This document shows positions 47,615 to 60,609 of a stretch of 64,000 nucleotides of DNA, one piece after another; the first letter of the stretch is position 1, and each line of letters starts with the position of its first letter. Source of the DNA: Micrasema longulum. Its lineage: Eukaryota; Arthropoda; Insecta; Trichoptera; Brachycentridae. The DNA is taken from NCBI GenBank assembly GCA_022494885.1, contig JAGVSM010001220.1:124001-188000 (forward strand), written 5' to 3'. The translations under genes were made by a program, and so were the position numbers. The notes under the pieces are model-generated. The model worked only from the letters and a program-made list of their open reading frames with translations. It made no database searches and was not told the origin of the DNA.

Positions 47615-48739
47615 GTAAGTCGCTAATTACTTCATTTTACAGTACTCTGTTCCTAAAGCTCTCATCAGACACAAAAAAGGTGGCTCGCGTAAGAGGGGCT
47701 GCTACTCACAGCCATTTTCTACCTAAGTTGCCAATGAGGAAGAGTGTTTTTTTTTTATTTGTCAATGTAAACCAACAAAGTTAAACAAAAACATAATAAT
47801 AATTTATTTTGACGTATTATATCGTATTACCATCACTACGGTTTTTATTAATTTTACTGTTTTTTTTCATAAATAGTTTATTCCTATCCTATTCATTATA
47901 ACACACATTTTAATCGCGTGAGCTCTGCCATCCGCGTTGCCGCATGCCGGCGCCCGTATTTATAATCACCTCGTAGCATACCTGGTTAAAGAATAGTTTC
48001 TGTCAAATATAAATATTAATTTATTATTTTGTGCTTGTCAACATAACTAAATGTTATAAAATTCAAATATCGAACTCACGTGAATGATTGTTAAGAAACA
48101 TCAAAAAGATGTTAAAATCGACATACTTCTTATAATTTGGAAAACAATCTGTAAGTTGTAAAGCCCGATGGTTGAAGAAATAACGCGGGTGGCGAAGTAG
48201 GTCGAAATAGACTCAGTTAAAAAAGTCGCTTTTCGCACCTGTTACGTGGTGTTTTTTTTATTATCGGAGTATCAAATAGACCCACAGTTTTTGTGAACAG
48301 TTATTATAAATTGTTATAACCACTGTGTTTTCCAATGTGCCACTTTTTAACATAAATCATTCGATGCACCACTGCGCACAGTTCCAATGTGAGTATTATC
48401 TTATCAAATCCTTCTTTAATACCAATCAAAACTAAAATAAATAAATATAAAAACACAAGTATACTTTATTACAGTTTTTATATTGAAAAAGTGATTGTGT
48501 TTCAAATATGCTATGAGCAAGTAAATAAACATAATCCGTTTATGAAATTATTAAGTTTAATTATCGATAAAAAGTCTGATGACATTTATATAAGCTAAAA
48601 AGATTCTCATGCGATATGTGATATAATTTTGCATATTGCAGCCATCTTTGTTGACAAGTGCTATGTATATTGCCTAATTCAGGCGCAATTGCATTATCTC
48701 TTATAAAATTAATATAAAATCAAATTTCAACCATTCAAA

Positions 48740-49290
48740 TGTCAGTTGCTGAATCTCTTATGAAAACCGTTGATTATATCAACAGTATATACTTTAAAAT
48801 TCATAATACACTGGCTGTACTCACTGAGCCATCTTGTCGAGCTACAAAGAATCAATGAGTTCGAATACAGACCGATTTGATTGGAGCTTTGACTGTAACA
48901 AATCAGATGGCACTTGCGATGGGCAAACTGGAAGGCTCTATTGAAGCGCTGAAATTAAATAAGTTATCTGAACCAACCTGGAGTTCTATCGTATCAACGA
49001 ACTTACAATTAAACAAAACATGTGCGATGCCTCCGATAACAACCAAAAAAACGCCAGCACTCCCAGCGAGGCCTGATGTGTTTGTTTTTTTGGAAGATAA
49101 ATCCACATCTTATACATCATAGTCGACAAGAAAAAGTTAAAAGCGATTTAAATTCTTTTGAAATTGGTTTTAAACTAATAGGAGTGAATTAAATTAAAAA
49201 TGAAGAAATAGTTATTCACCCAAGTTCTCACGGAGAAGCTTGAAAGCTTGCCAATAACCCTGAAATATCTGATGCTGGATTTATATCATA
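48740..49290 (+). pseudogene. second LINE ORF1 fragment
   Basis: It reads TKKTPALPARPDVFVFLEDK, SDLNSF, INEEIVIHP-like and KLANNPEISDAGF with stops between. This matches the middle of LINE ORF1 (a fold ending in an A..LANN.....AGF-type motif). It is followed after about 30 bp by an ORF2 end, so the interior of the LINE is deleted. Confidence 0.55.
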
Positions 49291-49309
49291 GGATTTCTTT
49301 TCTAAGTGT

Positions 49310-49990
49310 CATATTAAATTGATTTTACAACATGTAAATGTAGGTGCAACAAATTGTGACTCGATAACTCACACTTACATTCTGAAATATATATTAAAGA
49401 ACCAAAATTTATTTACAAGTTATTCAAATAAATCAAGTCAAAGAATGAATCGTGTGTTAGAAATACCATATTGTAAAACGAGGCTCGCACAGAGACATGC
49501 ATATTTTATAGGCCCAAAAATTTCAATTCTTTTTTTACTGATGATATTTCATTGATTCCAAAAATTCAAAATTTTCCTTTTTTTAAAAAACACGCACTAT
49601 CCTGGATTCAAACTAAAGAGATGAACTCTTTTTTTCTATGATATATTTTGTTGCCCTTTAATAAAAATGAAATTTTTTATGTTTTCTTTATTTTTTTATT
49701 TCCTTTTTTAATTACTATAAAAATAAAAATAAATATTTAATCTTTTACAGAATATATATTTTTTTCTTTCTTGTATAACACAAAAATATTTTAGCTATTT
49801 ATTATAGGAGCAAAAATTAATTAACATTTTCTTGTATACCCACGAACAGGCTATGCCTTTGTGGGATTTTTTGTTTGCTATTGTCACTATTAATATGTAT
49901 TAAATTGCTATGTAACTATCCATTTTTTTTTTGTACTTTGTTTTACCTCTTATGTATATTGTAAAAAAAACAAAAAAAAAAAGTTTTAAT
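49310..49990 (+). pseudogene. LINE ORF2 C-terminus and 3' UTR
   Basis: NSITHTY-like sequence, RVLEIPYCKTRLAQRHAYFI and GPK, then after a frameshift FTDDISLIPKIQN and KKHALSWIQ, resembles the tail of Jockey/CR1-type ORF2 proteins (IP..KT......F..GP..FN). An A+T-rich 3' UTR runs to an A-rich tail at about 49960-49985. Confidence 0.55.
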
Positions 49991-49994
49991 TTAA

Positions 49995-50855
49995 TTTTTT
50001 TTAAAAGTACATATAAGAAAAAACAATTGATCAGGCTTTAGAAAAGTAATTCGAATGAACGATTCAATGTTTTCAGGATAATATTTATGCCAACTGCAGC
50101 AGTTAGAAAAATTAAAGTTACAAACACCCTCATGACTTGAGTGTAACAGAAATAATCCTAGAGGAAACAAAAAACACAATTTAGTTAAAAGTTGATAAAT
50201 GGATTAGCAATTTACAAGATCTGAAAAATTGTTTATAAGAATATAATTTAATAAGTAAAATGTTGTGCCTTATAAATATTTTGCGTGAATAACTAATTGA
50301 ATACCAACAGAAGTTTTGAGTAAACCTTCGAATTTGGGAAAAGTGGTTTTGGGGTTTCGAAGTAGGTACATGGCTGGAATTTCATATTTTGCTCGTTATA
50401 TTTGCGAATTGATTGTTATTTCGATTTCCAAATTGGCAACTTCTACGGCTTTGATGAGTTTTATAAGTATCACTCTTAAAACTTGTTTCAGATTATTTGG
50501 ATGAAAAGTATGAAATCATTATTAAAAACGTAAGAGTTTGAAATTGTTTTTTGGTTTGATAACAAATTTATGTCTGAGCAAATGTGAATTATCTAAACAA
50601 AGTTGTATTGGAATATTTTTTGACATTACATACCTAATGATGTACTGTTTTCAAACGCTAGCTTTCATTTGGTTGTTAACATATTATGCGTGCTCGTAAT
50701 TAATTTATTCGCTTACTCATAATATATTATTGAGAATGTATGCACTTTTGTTACGTCAAAAACTGGTTTATTCAAAAACAATATACATCAGCTACATATG
50801 AATATCGAAGATTAATGTGAAAGGATTATTATAGATACTAATACATGTACATTCA
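49995..50855. other. no gene seen
   Basis: AT-rich intronic sequence; incidental short frames only. Confidence 0.5.
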
Positions 50856-50857
50856 GG

Positions 50858-51464
50858 TAGGCCGATATTTTTTTTTCCGAATTTTGAAATGAAAGGGGTC
50901 TAAAAGTTGCCTTTAGGATTACTTGGAATGCAAAAAAGATTTAAAAAAAATATTCGATACTATTTTTGGCCCTCAACCAGAGCTCAGAGTTTTCGAAAAA
51001 GATTTTTTTTGCGTTAAACCGGCAGTCACTTTGTATTTAAGTAAGAAAATTAGTCCAATGCGTTAAACCTTATTTAATAAGCGTCTAAGGGCGTGAGTTA
51101 AATTTTGTATTGTAATAAATGGGTAGCATTGTTTTAATGATCAATTGTTTTCGTCCATATTAGCCAGGCGTTTAACGGAATCAGTTTCGCGGAGTGTAAA
51201 ATTTTTGCATTTCGGTAGTTTTAAAACGTAATCAAATTTGTAAACTGATTAAGTTTATCTTTACTGACAAAAAAAAATTATCAATATTGATAATTACCAA
51301 AATATTCAAACAGTTGTAAACTTCAAACATCGGTTACGGGCCAAAAGTAGCATGGAATTTTTTAAAAATAATTCTTACGTTCAATGTGAATCAAAATACA
51401 ACTATTTTACCCCTTTCACTCTGATATCTAAAAAAATCAAAACCCTCATACATCATCGGCCCAC
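50858..51464 (+). mobile_element. MITE family M, copy 2
   Basis: Outer ends GGCCGAT and ATCGGCC; imperfect TIRs of about 80-100 bp (GGGGTCTAAAAGTTGCCTTT versus the inverse of the CCCCTTTCACTC end; TTTTTGGCCCTCAACC versus GGTTACGGGCCAAAAG). A long-TIR non-autonomous DNA transposon. Confidence 0.8.
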
Positions 51465-51469
51465 TTTAA

Positions 51470-54395
51470 TGCACATATATGAGCATATCGAGTTAATCAT
51501 AATATTAAAGTGAAATTATGAAAATTATCAGGGTGCTCTTTTATTTTAGTCGGGTATATCAAATTGAGATTGTGCAACATGTATGCTTGGAAAAATATCA
51601 TGGTGATTGGTCCGGAGAGGGGAGATGACTCATTTGAGAATATTAAGTTATGATAATCTCGAGCCTGCAAAGGCGTACTTCGTTACTGGGACAAGTGAAA
51701 TGTAAAATATTTAATCCAGAGGTCGGTAAATATTGACGTGCTATTCCTCACACGGCACATTTATGGTTTGCATACATCATTGGCGTTGGCGTTGCACCAA
51801 GTCACGGTATCGTACTGCAAACTCAGCAATGCACAACGGTCCCCGGCCCATAGATATGCACATACATAGGTGCGGCAATAATCCAAAATATTCGAAAGGT
51901 GTGATTTTATTACCGAAACTTGGATACTTTGGGACAATAATATTTATTCAAATAAAACAATGAAAAAATGAACATAAAACGGAAATATCATTTTCGAAAT
52001 ACATTTTGAACATCAGCAGTTATTTTTTAATATTTATGAAATGCGTAAAAGTAAATAAGATGTGCCGTATATGGTATTCCATATTCGGTACTTACGGTAG
52101 CTGGTGCTTATGGTAAAAAAATCTTATTAATTATAATCAAATTGTGTATTAAGGTACTACACGTTGAAATCTTGGAGAATATAGTTATGTAACATAAAAT
52201 GTCATAGAATTCAGAAATATTACAAAATTCTTTTTTATATCAATTTTCTAAACAAAAAATAAAAAAATATATTTTCAAAAATTCTGATTTTTTTCATTTT
52301 ACTTACAATATCCGAAATCTATATTTGGCTCCCGAACACTTAAAACAGTACCAACGATGACAGGCTTTACAATAGATTTACTCCTTGTCTGTGATTCTGT
52401 GCCTTTTTTCAAAATATCGTTTTTCTTTTGCAAAGACTTTCAGTTCATTTTTATATGGAGTCCGGAACCTGGATATAACCTGAAAACACAAACAAAATTA
52501 TTTCTTCTAGAATTCCGTTTTACAAACAGTGTTCCTAATTTTAGACAGTATTCCAAATAAGGGTCGCCCAGATATCCGATATTAGAAACACGATTAAAAC
52601 GAACAAACGTATTCACAAAAAATATGTAATATAATTTTACTTCAAAACATTATGAAAACACACAATTTAGACTTTAATATTGTCGATCTCTAAAAGGTTA
52701 AGATTTTGTGGTTTTTTTTTTTTTTTCTTTCGTAAATATTCAATCCAACCCAGAACCTTCCGTGCAAAAGTCAAGGGTATTAGCCATTTCACCACTGTGG
52801 CCGCCCGTAAGTAAGTGTAAAATGTCACACACTACAGTGAAAAATGATTTTAATATAAAAAATACATCTTTATTTTATTATCTGATACTTTTGAGTTGTA
52901 AAACTGTATTATTAGTAATTTATTTTACGTGATGAGTTAATCAATCATCACGCTTTACATTCACTAAAATTAATTATATTCGAAATAAAGAATTACGTAG
53001 CATTCAAACTTTTTCTTTTTGATTTGAGGTAATTTCTTTATTCACAAATATTCGTTATTCAGTCCCGTAATTTATCATGTTTCTGTAACACCAATCCATC
53101 TGTTGTTGAAATACAAATCTTTGACAGCAAAAACAAATATTTTTCAATTGGTAAAATTATATGGTACTCGTAGGTTAGGTGTATTTTTATTAAATGTTTT
53201 ACATTTCTAATTCAAAAGCTTTTTCTTTTATCACCGGGCGTGAATATCCTTTATTCAGTGAAAAACTATGCTCCAGCGTTCTTCTTTGGGATGTGCTTTA
53301 CCTACTCTGTATTATTTGTAAAGCGGAAACATTTTCAGCTTCTCTGCACCAATTCACAATCAAGAATAGCTGTATCCTAACGTGAAATGCAATACGGCAA
53401 CAGAGCAATACTATTGAGCAAATAAATAATTTTGAAAACACATTTCAATTGTATTTGTTTTAAATAATAACATACTTCATAAATTTATTAATAAGAATCG
53501 TATTTTGGCGGTCTCTAACATATCCATCAGAACAGTAAAGTTTTTCTTATGCATGAAGGTACTGGATGTGAGAAAACTCTACCCAAAAAAAGCATTGACA
53601 CACTTTTGGTCGAACATTGGAAAAGCATATTAAGCTCTTAAAGACAACATCTATTTCTAGAAAGCGGTTAAAGACTGGATTTTCCTTACCGGGAGGAATA
53701 TATTATGTAGAAAACTCCGTGATAACTCGTAATATTAAAATATTTTAGTTTTTTCACTTTTTTCATGTAAATAAATTTTTTGTCATTGTTATTTTCATAT
53801 TAAAGTGACATGTTTTATTATCATTATTATTATTCTGATTTTGGATAATATTTGTTGTACAAAAAAATGTTCTTTTAGTTCATTATTCGTCTCAACTCAT
53901 CGTAAGACTTTGGGCCCATGGAATTGGGACTAAAGTCTGAAAACTGTTGAATGTGAATACCGTGAATAAATATACAAGTTATTAAATGTATCTGAAAACA
54001 TGTCAAATATATATTTATACACAGATATTTTTTTTTGCCGCCCTAAAAGTGTTCGATATCCTCCTATGAACATATAAATTTCACTAAATAGAAAGAATTT
54101 ATATAATTGTAGTTTATCTTAGGGAAGAGACGATTGCATGAGACAACTGTAAGATAATGTTTTTCTTTTCAGTTCCAAATCTTAAAATTGTAATATTTCT
54201 TTTTTTTTAAACATATACTAAGATATCATTTAAAAACATGTTTAACATATAATGTATGGACTTTTGTTATAAATAATTTTAAAATTCTTATTTATTCCAA
54301 TATTTATTTTCCGATTTCATAAAAAAACTCTTATTTAAAAAAACTCTTATTTAAAAATAAATACATAATATTCTGTAATTTAATATGCTTTGATT
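51470..54395. other. no gene seen
   Basis: AT-rich, with a slightly G+C-richer part at 51.6-51.9 kb that matches nothing recognised. Confidence 0.45.
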
Positions 54396-54399
54396 TTAT

Positions 54400-54790
54400 T
54401 GTACTGTATGTCAACTCAACACAGGGCTTAAAAAGATATGCGGTGGAATAGCAGTTTGATAAATAGATGAATATAGTTTTTCTGTCACTCTCGCAGATGC
54501 CTCCCCGATACTGTGCGAAAAATATAACTGCACGTCGGACTGAAATTTACTAGATTGAGGTTTCGTTTCTGATTTAGTTTTTTTTTAAGGAAAAGTAACA
54601 TAACTATTTTTTGGGTGTCAAGTACTATTAGGTTTGCCAATTTTTTTATCATAAATATTTGTTTGCCTATGTTAAATAATATGCCTATGCCGTTCTTAGG
54701 ACGGCAGGTAACACTGGGTGCTTTTAAAGGTTTTTGGGTGGCCCTAGCTCTCATAAGAAACAATTTGTTCAATAATAAAAACGATAGAAA
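54400..54790 (+). repeat. repeat family R, partial copy 3
   Basis: TTGATAAATAGATGAATA, ATGCCTCCCCGATACTGTGC and AGCTCTCATAAGAAACAATT match the left half of copies 1 and 2. It abuts a LINE endonuclease fragment. Confidence 0.55.
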
Positions 54791-55080
54791 ACTCGGTAAC
54801 GTAGAAAATGCAGAGTGAATCAAATCATCAAAGTGGTATTTGGCAGAGGCGTCTGCATTCTCTGTAGGAACATAGCACTAAAAGATAGTGATGGAGCTAT
54901 TGGGCGTCTTGAAAATAGCGCATATCAGCCGTTTCCACTTTACAAGGCAGCGAGATACCTTCTCCAATATTAATATAGCCACTCCTTGACAATGGTATTG
55001 GTCCTGGCCAGAGTATAGATACGTGAACCTTTTATCCGCCCCTTTCCAGCGCACTTCACTCAAATCTAAAATGTCCGAAT
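54785..55080 (-). pseudogene. RTE-like LINE endonuclease fragment
   Basis: The minus strand reads LSEVRWKGADKR, FTYLYSGQDQYHCQGVAILI and LEKVSRCLVKWKR, then CYVPTENADASAKYHFDDLI. Order and motifs (L.E.RW.G....Y.YSG...H..GV...L; Q.Y.PT) match the endonuclease domain of RTE-type LINEs. It may belong to the same family as the C-terminal fragment at 18.4-19.3 kb. Confidence 0.7.
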
Positions 55081-55089
55081 TGTTATCTT

Positions 55090-56570
55090 ATAGAACACGC
55101 GTGGCACGAAAGACTTATAGGACCGTATAAAACACTTTACCTTGCGTATTTACATACAAAAAGGTTTTTCTACAGCCGCGAGAGCGGTTCAGAATGGCGC
55201 CGCAGGAGTCCGCAAGGTGCGAACATTGTAGTTTCTTATGCGGAGGGTAGATTTGTTGGAAAGTATTTGTCTATATTTTTCCAGTAGGGATGTGCCAGGT
55301 TGGTTACCGTAGCCATTTTGTGTCCGGGGCTGAGGGGGTGATGTTTTCGTAATCGGGGTGTTTCAAAATGGCTTGATGATTAGTCTGAATGAATTTGAAA
55401 ACTGAATTTGAATTAAAAATATCTAATATTTGTTCTAATTCATTTCCATACCTATGTATCCTGGGTATAGGAGAGTGCATTTGGAAGTTGGTTCGTGAAT
55501 TGTTGCAAAAAAATAATTCCTTAATTCTAGTGCACCTACCAGGTATTCGAATTTAAATTAGTTTAGAAAGAACAACCAACCGTCTACTAGTTTTAGTCCT
55601 TCCTTGAACTGAGTAGAAATTATGAAGTTCATTCAAACCAAAAAAGGATTCACATCTATTATTTCAAGTATTTAAAAAAACATTATTTTATTAATTAAAA
55701 AGCAATACATACTTTTCAGTCATAAATTAATTTTATTTCTTTGAAAAAAAGCATCACACTTAAGTGCCCAGGTCCGGTGTACCTATAGTCCTTAAAATAA
55801 AGCTTGATTAGAATGACATTTGTCAGAAAAAGCGACGACATAACTTTGGTGTAACGTCAAAGGACACGAAAAATCATTCGTATCTGGCGTGTTAATTTAT
55901 TTTTTTCATACAATGCTTGACACATAAATCAACAATAATATATAAAATAAGCTTTAAAACCAAAAAAGCTTAAATAAACCTAATTATTAATCACGTTCTT
56001 ACAAGGTTACATCATTTTGCCAAAACGTTAGAGATGGGACAAATTGATCAATGTAAATTGATCGAATAAAAAAATAATTCATTCGATGGTGTTCATGAAA
56101 AAAGTATAAATGTCTTATTCTTTGGTGAATAATTGTGTTAAACACACTATAATAGGCTTGTTTTTGCCTTTTTATATCAATTTTCGGATATAGAGTTTCA
56201 TGATTGCATGAAATAACTGATAAAATTGATTTGATCAGTGATCAGTAATTTCCCATCATTAATTAATTTTGTTTGACTGCTGTCATTCTAATCAAGGTAT
56301 ATTTTATAAACTATCGTGACCGCATGATGGTTGCAAATTTTGTATATGTAAAGCATTTTAGTATTTTAGAGGAGTGTCACCTCCCTTTAGTTATTTTTTA
56401 CTTTCGAAACATCATAACTTTAGTATCCCAACAGCTGTCAAATAATTCCTACGCGCGCACAAATTAAAATATTGCCCGTAAAGGCTGTCCGCTTGATTAG
56501 TATTTTTATGAGATTTTTATTTTTTGAAGTGACATTTCAAACGGAAAATATGTCATAATTTAAAAAAATA
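55090..56570. other. no gene seen
   Basis: AT-rich; 55170-55360 is G+C-richer (AGAATGGCGCCGCAGGAGTC) without a recognised ORF. Confidence 0.45.
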
Positions 56571-56573
56571 TGT

Positions 56574-56740
56574 AAATTTATTTCAACAGAGAGGGAAAAT
56601 TTTTGAGAAGGGGATATGGAAGTCTAAGCTCCCCTTCTCAAAAATTTTCCCTCTCTGTTGAAATAAATTTAAATATGAACAACTCCCTAGGGAGGAAATC
56701 CAGCCAGTCTGCAAGCATTTGGACATAGTCAAACATTGTT
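56574..56740. repeat. repeat family F foldback with perfect 40-bp arms
   Basis: 56574-56613 and 56631-56670 are exact reverse complements, with a 17-nt spacer (ATATGGAAGTCTAAGCT). The right arm continues into family F sequence (CTCCCTAGGGAGGAAAT, AAGCATTTGGACATAG). Confidence 0.95.
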
Positions 56741-57184
56741 CAAAAAAAATATGTATTTGCAGAAAGAAATGACTTATGTGTTTTATTTCATTTAATGTCA
56801 CATTTGATCTTGTCAACAATCGTCAAATACTTCAGCGGTTACTGTGACCCGACCTGGGCACATGCATATCGATTTTATCACCTGGGCTGTTTCAATTTTA
56901 TTTTTACAAATTGGTTTAGCAGTTAAGCAGGTTTGTTAGTACACACATTACAAAATATAGGTAAAACGCTTAATTGAATCTTAAATTTAAACTTTTCTGA
57001 AAATATCGACATGAAATGGTATTACTCATTGAAATTGAATTTAGGTACTTCTTCATTCCCCTTTTCCACCTTACGATGCATAGGACAATACATTGGTAAA
57101 CCATTCACCAGCGTACTTTTTTACATGATAGTAAGATATCCGTCTTGCGCTTCAGGTGCCAGTCGAGGGACTATAAAATATTCT

Positions 57185-57310
57185 AATAATAAACGCTTTT
57201 TTATTTTATTTTATGTCACGCATGTCGGGAATCGAACTCGAGACCTCTTGAATGGTAGGAAAACGCGCTGAATATTACGCCACAAAGAACGGTGTATTCC
57301 TTTTTTTTTA
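57185..57310 (-). repeat. tRNA-head SINE
   Basis: On the minus strand TGGCGTAATATTCAGCGCG (box A-like) and GAGTTCGATTCCCGAC (box B) are followed by TAAAATAAAATAAA. Translated on the + strand it gives the GNRTRDLL phrase often seen in spurious proteins from such SINEs. Confidence 0.6.
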
Positions 57311-57314
57311 ATAA

Positions 57315-58335
57315 CCACTGAGTATATTATATTTATCATATAAAACGTTATTAGTATGAAGCATTAAGTGTACAAAGAAATGGAAGAATATAAATATTAG
57401 CGCCGGGAAAGTTCGCGAATAACACACCTGTGATAAAGATAATACTTCTCAAGTTATTACAACTCTAGTCATAGTTTGGGGAGGAGCCATATTATGTGCG
57501 ATGGATGAACATCGTTCTAAGATTTCCCTCGGGTAATTTTAGATTCATGGACATTCACAACGCCTGGTAGGGAAGGAAGCATTCCATTGACGTTTCTGTC
57601 CTGCAATACTGAAAACATAGCGCCCTTACACCTTTGTGATGTGATTTCAAATTAAAAACAAACAAGGTGTGCTTCATCTTTAATTGAATTTTATATATTT
57701 TTAACTATAACGTATTTTTAAGAATTGTACAGTAATAATTTTTAACCATGGCAAAATAAACAGAATTCAAAACTGTAAAAATAACTTTTTTCCTGATGTG
57801 AATTTAGTAAGATTATTATAAAATAATGCAAATATATTTACATAAAATATGAATGCTTAAAGTTCCTACTTACTTAACTCCTGCATCTCAGGTGTATATT
57901 CACATTCACACGAAGTTCAATATTTATTTTCTTACGTACCTACCTTCCGAATTAAAAAAACGACGATTTATTTTTTTATTTTCATATTACTTAGCGGCAT
58001 TACAAAGAAAATGTTGTTTTTTTTGTTTTGTCAGCTGACTGGTTTGTTTGTTTTTGAGCGAATTCTTGTTTTCCTTTTAAATTGTACGTAAGCCAAGCTT
58101 AAAATATACTTACTAATGAAATATTTATCATAGAATCAACAAATTAATACTGTTTTATAGTAACACGTTTTTAATGAATTTTGTTTATTGACAATCGGTA
58201 TGAGAGCCATTGTTTATTGAAAATGAACACTAAATAATTTTTAAGGATAAACAAAAATAACATTTTTGAAATCTAAAAATTTTGTAATAATTCTTTGAAT
58301 ACGAAATATTATTTATGTGTTTACAAACATATTTT
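57315..58335. other. no gene seen
   Basis: AT-rich; nothing recognised. Confidence 0.5.
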
Positions 58336-58339
58336 TCTT

Positions 58340-58520
58340 TACTTTCGTTCCTCAGTTCTAGGGGTTGTGATCGTTGGTACTTTCCCAGCCATGCACGATG
58401 CGTCTCCACCCTTCACGGCTTTGCGCCCTCTCCACAGTTCCATGTAGGGTCACCCGTGACATTCTGGGACACTGGAGAATCCCACTCTTCTATTTTTGTA
58501 CATTTAAAAACGAATTTAAG
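58340..58520. other. G+C-richer unclassified segment
   Basis: CACGATGCGTCTCCACCCTT and CGCCCTCTCCACAGTTCCAT stand out from the AT-rich background. Two short overlapping frames look incidental. Probably transposon-derived. Confidence 0.25.
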
Positions 58521-59209
58521 CCAAAATACTCGATATTAACGAGAGGTTTTTTAGGTTGTTATGCATCTAATATAAAACACTGAATAATAAAATAACAGCC
58601 GTAGAAAAAAACAAAAAAAAACTAACTAATTGTGACTGGTAGGACAGGGCTTTGTGGTCTCCAATAAAAATATTTTCTTAAGGCATTTTTTATTATTTTG
58701 AAAAATATTTTTGCACAGATTTATAAAATTAAGACATTTAGCTTTATATTTTTATTAAATTAGAGGTGATAAATAGAAATTAAACATTTATTCCATTTTC
58801 TCATTGAACATAGAATGCCCCAGAACCAGAATATTAATGATTTGCTTGTTCATGGTTGGACGCTTAGAAACACCTTATGTGAACATCAAACTTGATTTCA
58901 ATGGATTTATTTAAGAAAGCCCACGAATGCTTGGATTTGAGGAAATAAACCTCAAAATATTATTTTTTGGCATTGACATAGTAAAAAAAAATAATCACAG
59001 ATTTTATAAGAATGTAATGTAGTTAGAACTGATTTTTTTCATTCTTTTATTAAAAATATACATTATCAAAAGGGAAACCAAAAACCACAACAAAAATCAA
59101 CAGATCGAAGAATTGAGAAAATATGGATGCCCAAAATGTGGATAATTTACGATTTTTAAAAGATTGGCAGAAGTGGGAATGCTTCACAATATGTCATGAG
59201 TCCTGTCAT

Positions 59210-59365
59210 GAGCTCTGTAAATGGCTAGACTTAATATTCTTTTCTCAGAAAAAGTATTCTCTATATCTGCTGGAATATCTTTAAATCTAAAAAAAAATCC
59301 TAGGAGGTAAAATTCAGCATATGTCTACAAACATTTGGAAATTCAATGTCGTTGAATTAATTTAA
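59210..59365 (-). repeat. repeat family F, diverged inverted copy
   Basis: ATCCTAGGAGGTAAAATTC and ACAAACATTTGGAAATTCAA match 56680-56735. Confidence 0.4.
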
Positions 59366-59434
59366 TATTGAACATTGATGAAAATCAACAGAACTTATCA
59401 TAAGATTTTAAAAAAGTACATCTCGACAATCATA

Positions 59435-59560
59435 AAATCATCATCATCATTCCCTTTACGCACCTAATGGTGCTTTGATACACCAATCGCAGTGTATCTT
59501 GATCGTTTTTGTTACATGAAGGTACGATGATCAATCTTACGCTTCAGATTCAGGTCAGTT
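59435..59560 (-). repeat. SINE family A copy, 3' part
   Basis: The minus strand shares CTGAAGCGTAAG.TTGATCATC, CCTTCATGTAAC, GCACCATTAGGTGCG and ends GGAATGATGATGATGAT. Confidence 0.65.
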
Positions 59561-59569
59561 AAGAAATTC

Positions 59570-59840
59570 AATGCTACGGCTACGAAAAACCGGATATAAT
59601 TTTTTTTTTCTTTCACGCTGTAAAAATTAGAGCATTCTTCGCCAAGTATCTTTAAAATATATTTTTTTAAATTAACGACAACTGACGTCACGAGTTCTTC
59701 TTAATCATCCAATGACAGAGTGTTGTGATAGTTTTCTGGTTTCCGAGAAGCTGACCCACCAATCAGTACAAAAAACTGAAGAGAACCAGTGACGCCCGCG
59801 CGAAGTAAAGTAGTCTATTTATAAACTTTTTTTTAATAAT
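59570..59840 (-). repeat. repeat family D, copy 3, diverged
   Basis: TAAAAATTAGAGCATT, AACTGACGTCA, and AGAGAACCAGTGACGCCCGC sit at corresponding places to copy 2. Confidence 0.5.
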
Positions 59841-60506
59841 TGAATTTTCTCATTGTTGCAAATAAGTTTCAATGATCAGATTACAATTAAGGTTTCAATG
59901 ACTAAATATTGTTTGTAAATTGAATTAACCGTATTATTTTTTATAATGTTTTTATGTAAGAATCCGAAGTGTACACTTCTGTTTCTCTTTGTAGCTCACG
60001 CTTTTTATGAGTATAAATTGTGGAACGTGACAACACTCAGCTTCCCTCTTCTGGAATATTCTGTGAAAATGTGTGTCTCGTGAAACATGGATTCAAGTAT
60101 TCTTTCAACTAACACATTTGTATAAGCATTCTTTGAAAGTGGAGCTTTCGGTATAAGCAAAGTACGAAAAAAAGGTGTTCATCAGGAGGAAATGTCACTG
60201 ATAAAGAGTAGAATGTAATTTTAAACAATAATGGATTTTTTAAAATAAATTAAATTATATATCGCTACGTGGAACCAAAACATAAGCAATCTGGTGCATG
60301 GATCTGATGTCGCAACCATAATAATTAAAGGATTTTCAACAAATTTTGTCTCACTGCGCAAAAGTTATAAATATTAGTAGTTTTTAATATTTTAAAAAAA
60401 CATACAATCAATGATGATTGAATGACATAATAAAGATTAGGTTTACATATAGACTAGCAAAGTTTCTACGTTGACTGTTTGTTGGCAGTTTATGTCAGAA
60501 CTACAG

Positions 60507-60605
60507 GATGCGAACCTGACGTGGAAGGAACTGGAAGCCGATAGAGATGCATGGAGGCTCTTTGTAGACACCCTATGCTCCAACTAGATATGTGTTGATG
60601 ATAAT
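60507..60605 (+). pseudogene. RTE-like LINE ORF2 end
   Basis: DANLTWKELEADRDAWRLFV then DTLCSN and TAG matches the last residues of RTE-type ORF2 (DR..WR..V..LC). A short GTTGATGATAAT tail follows. Confidence 0.6.
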
Positions 60606-60609
60606 AGTG

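Noticed and set aside
48877..49122. Extra sif exon downstream
   Set aside because: The sequence fits a LINE ORF1, lacks flanking splice sites in phase 2, and has no PH-domain pattern.
57011..57271. 86-codon frame ending GNRTRDLL
   Set aside because: This phrase is the well-known translation of a tRNA-type SINE; it is not a host gene.
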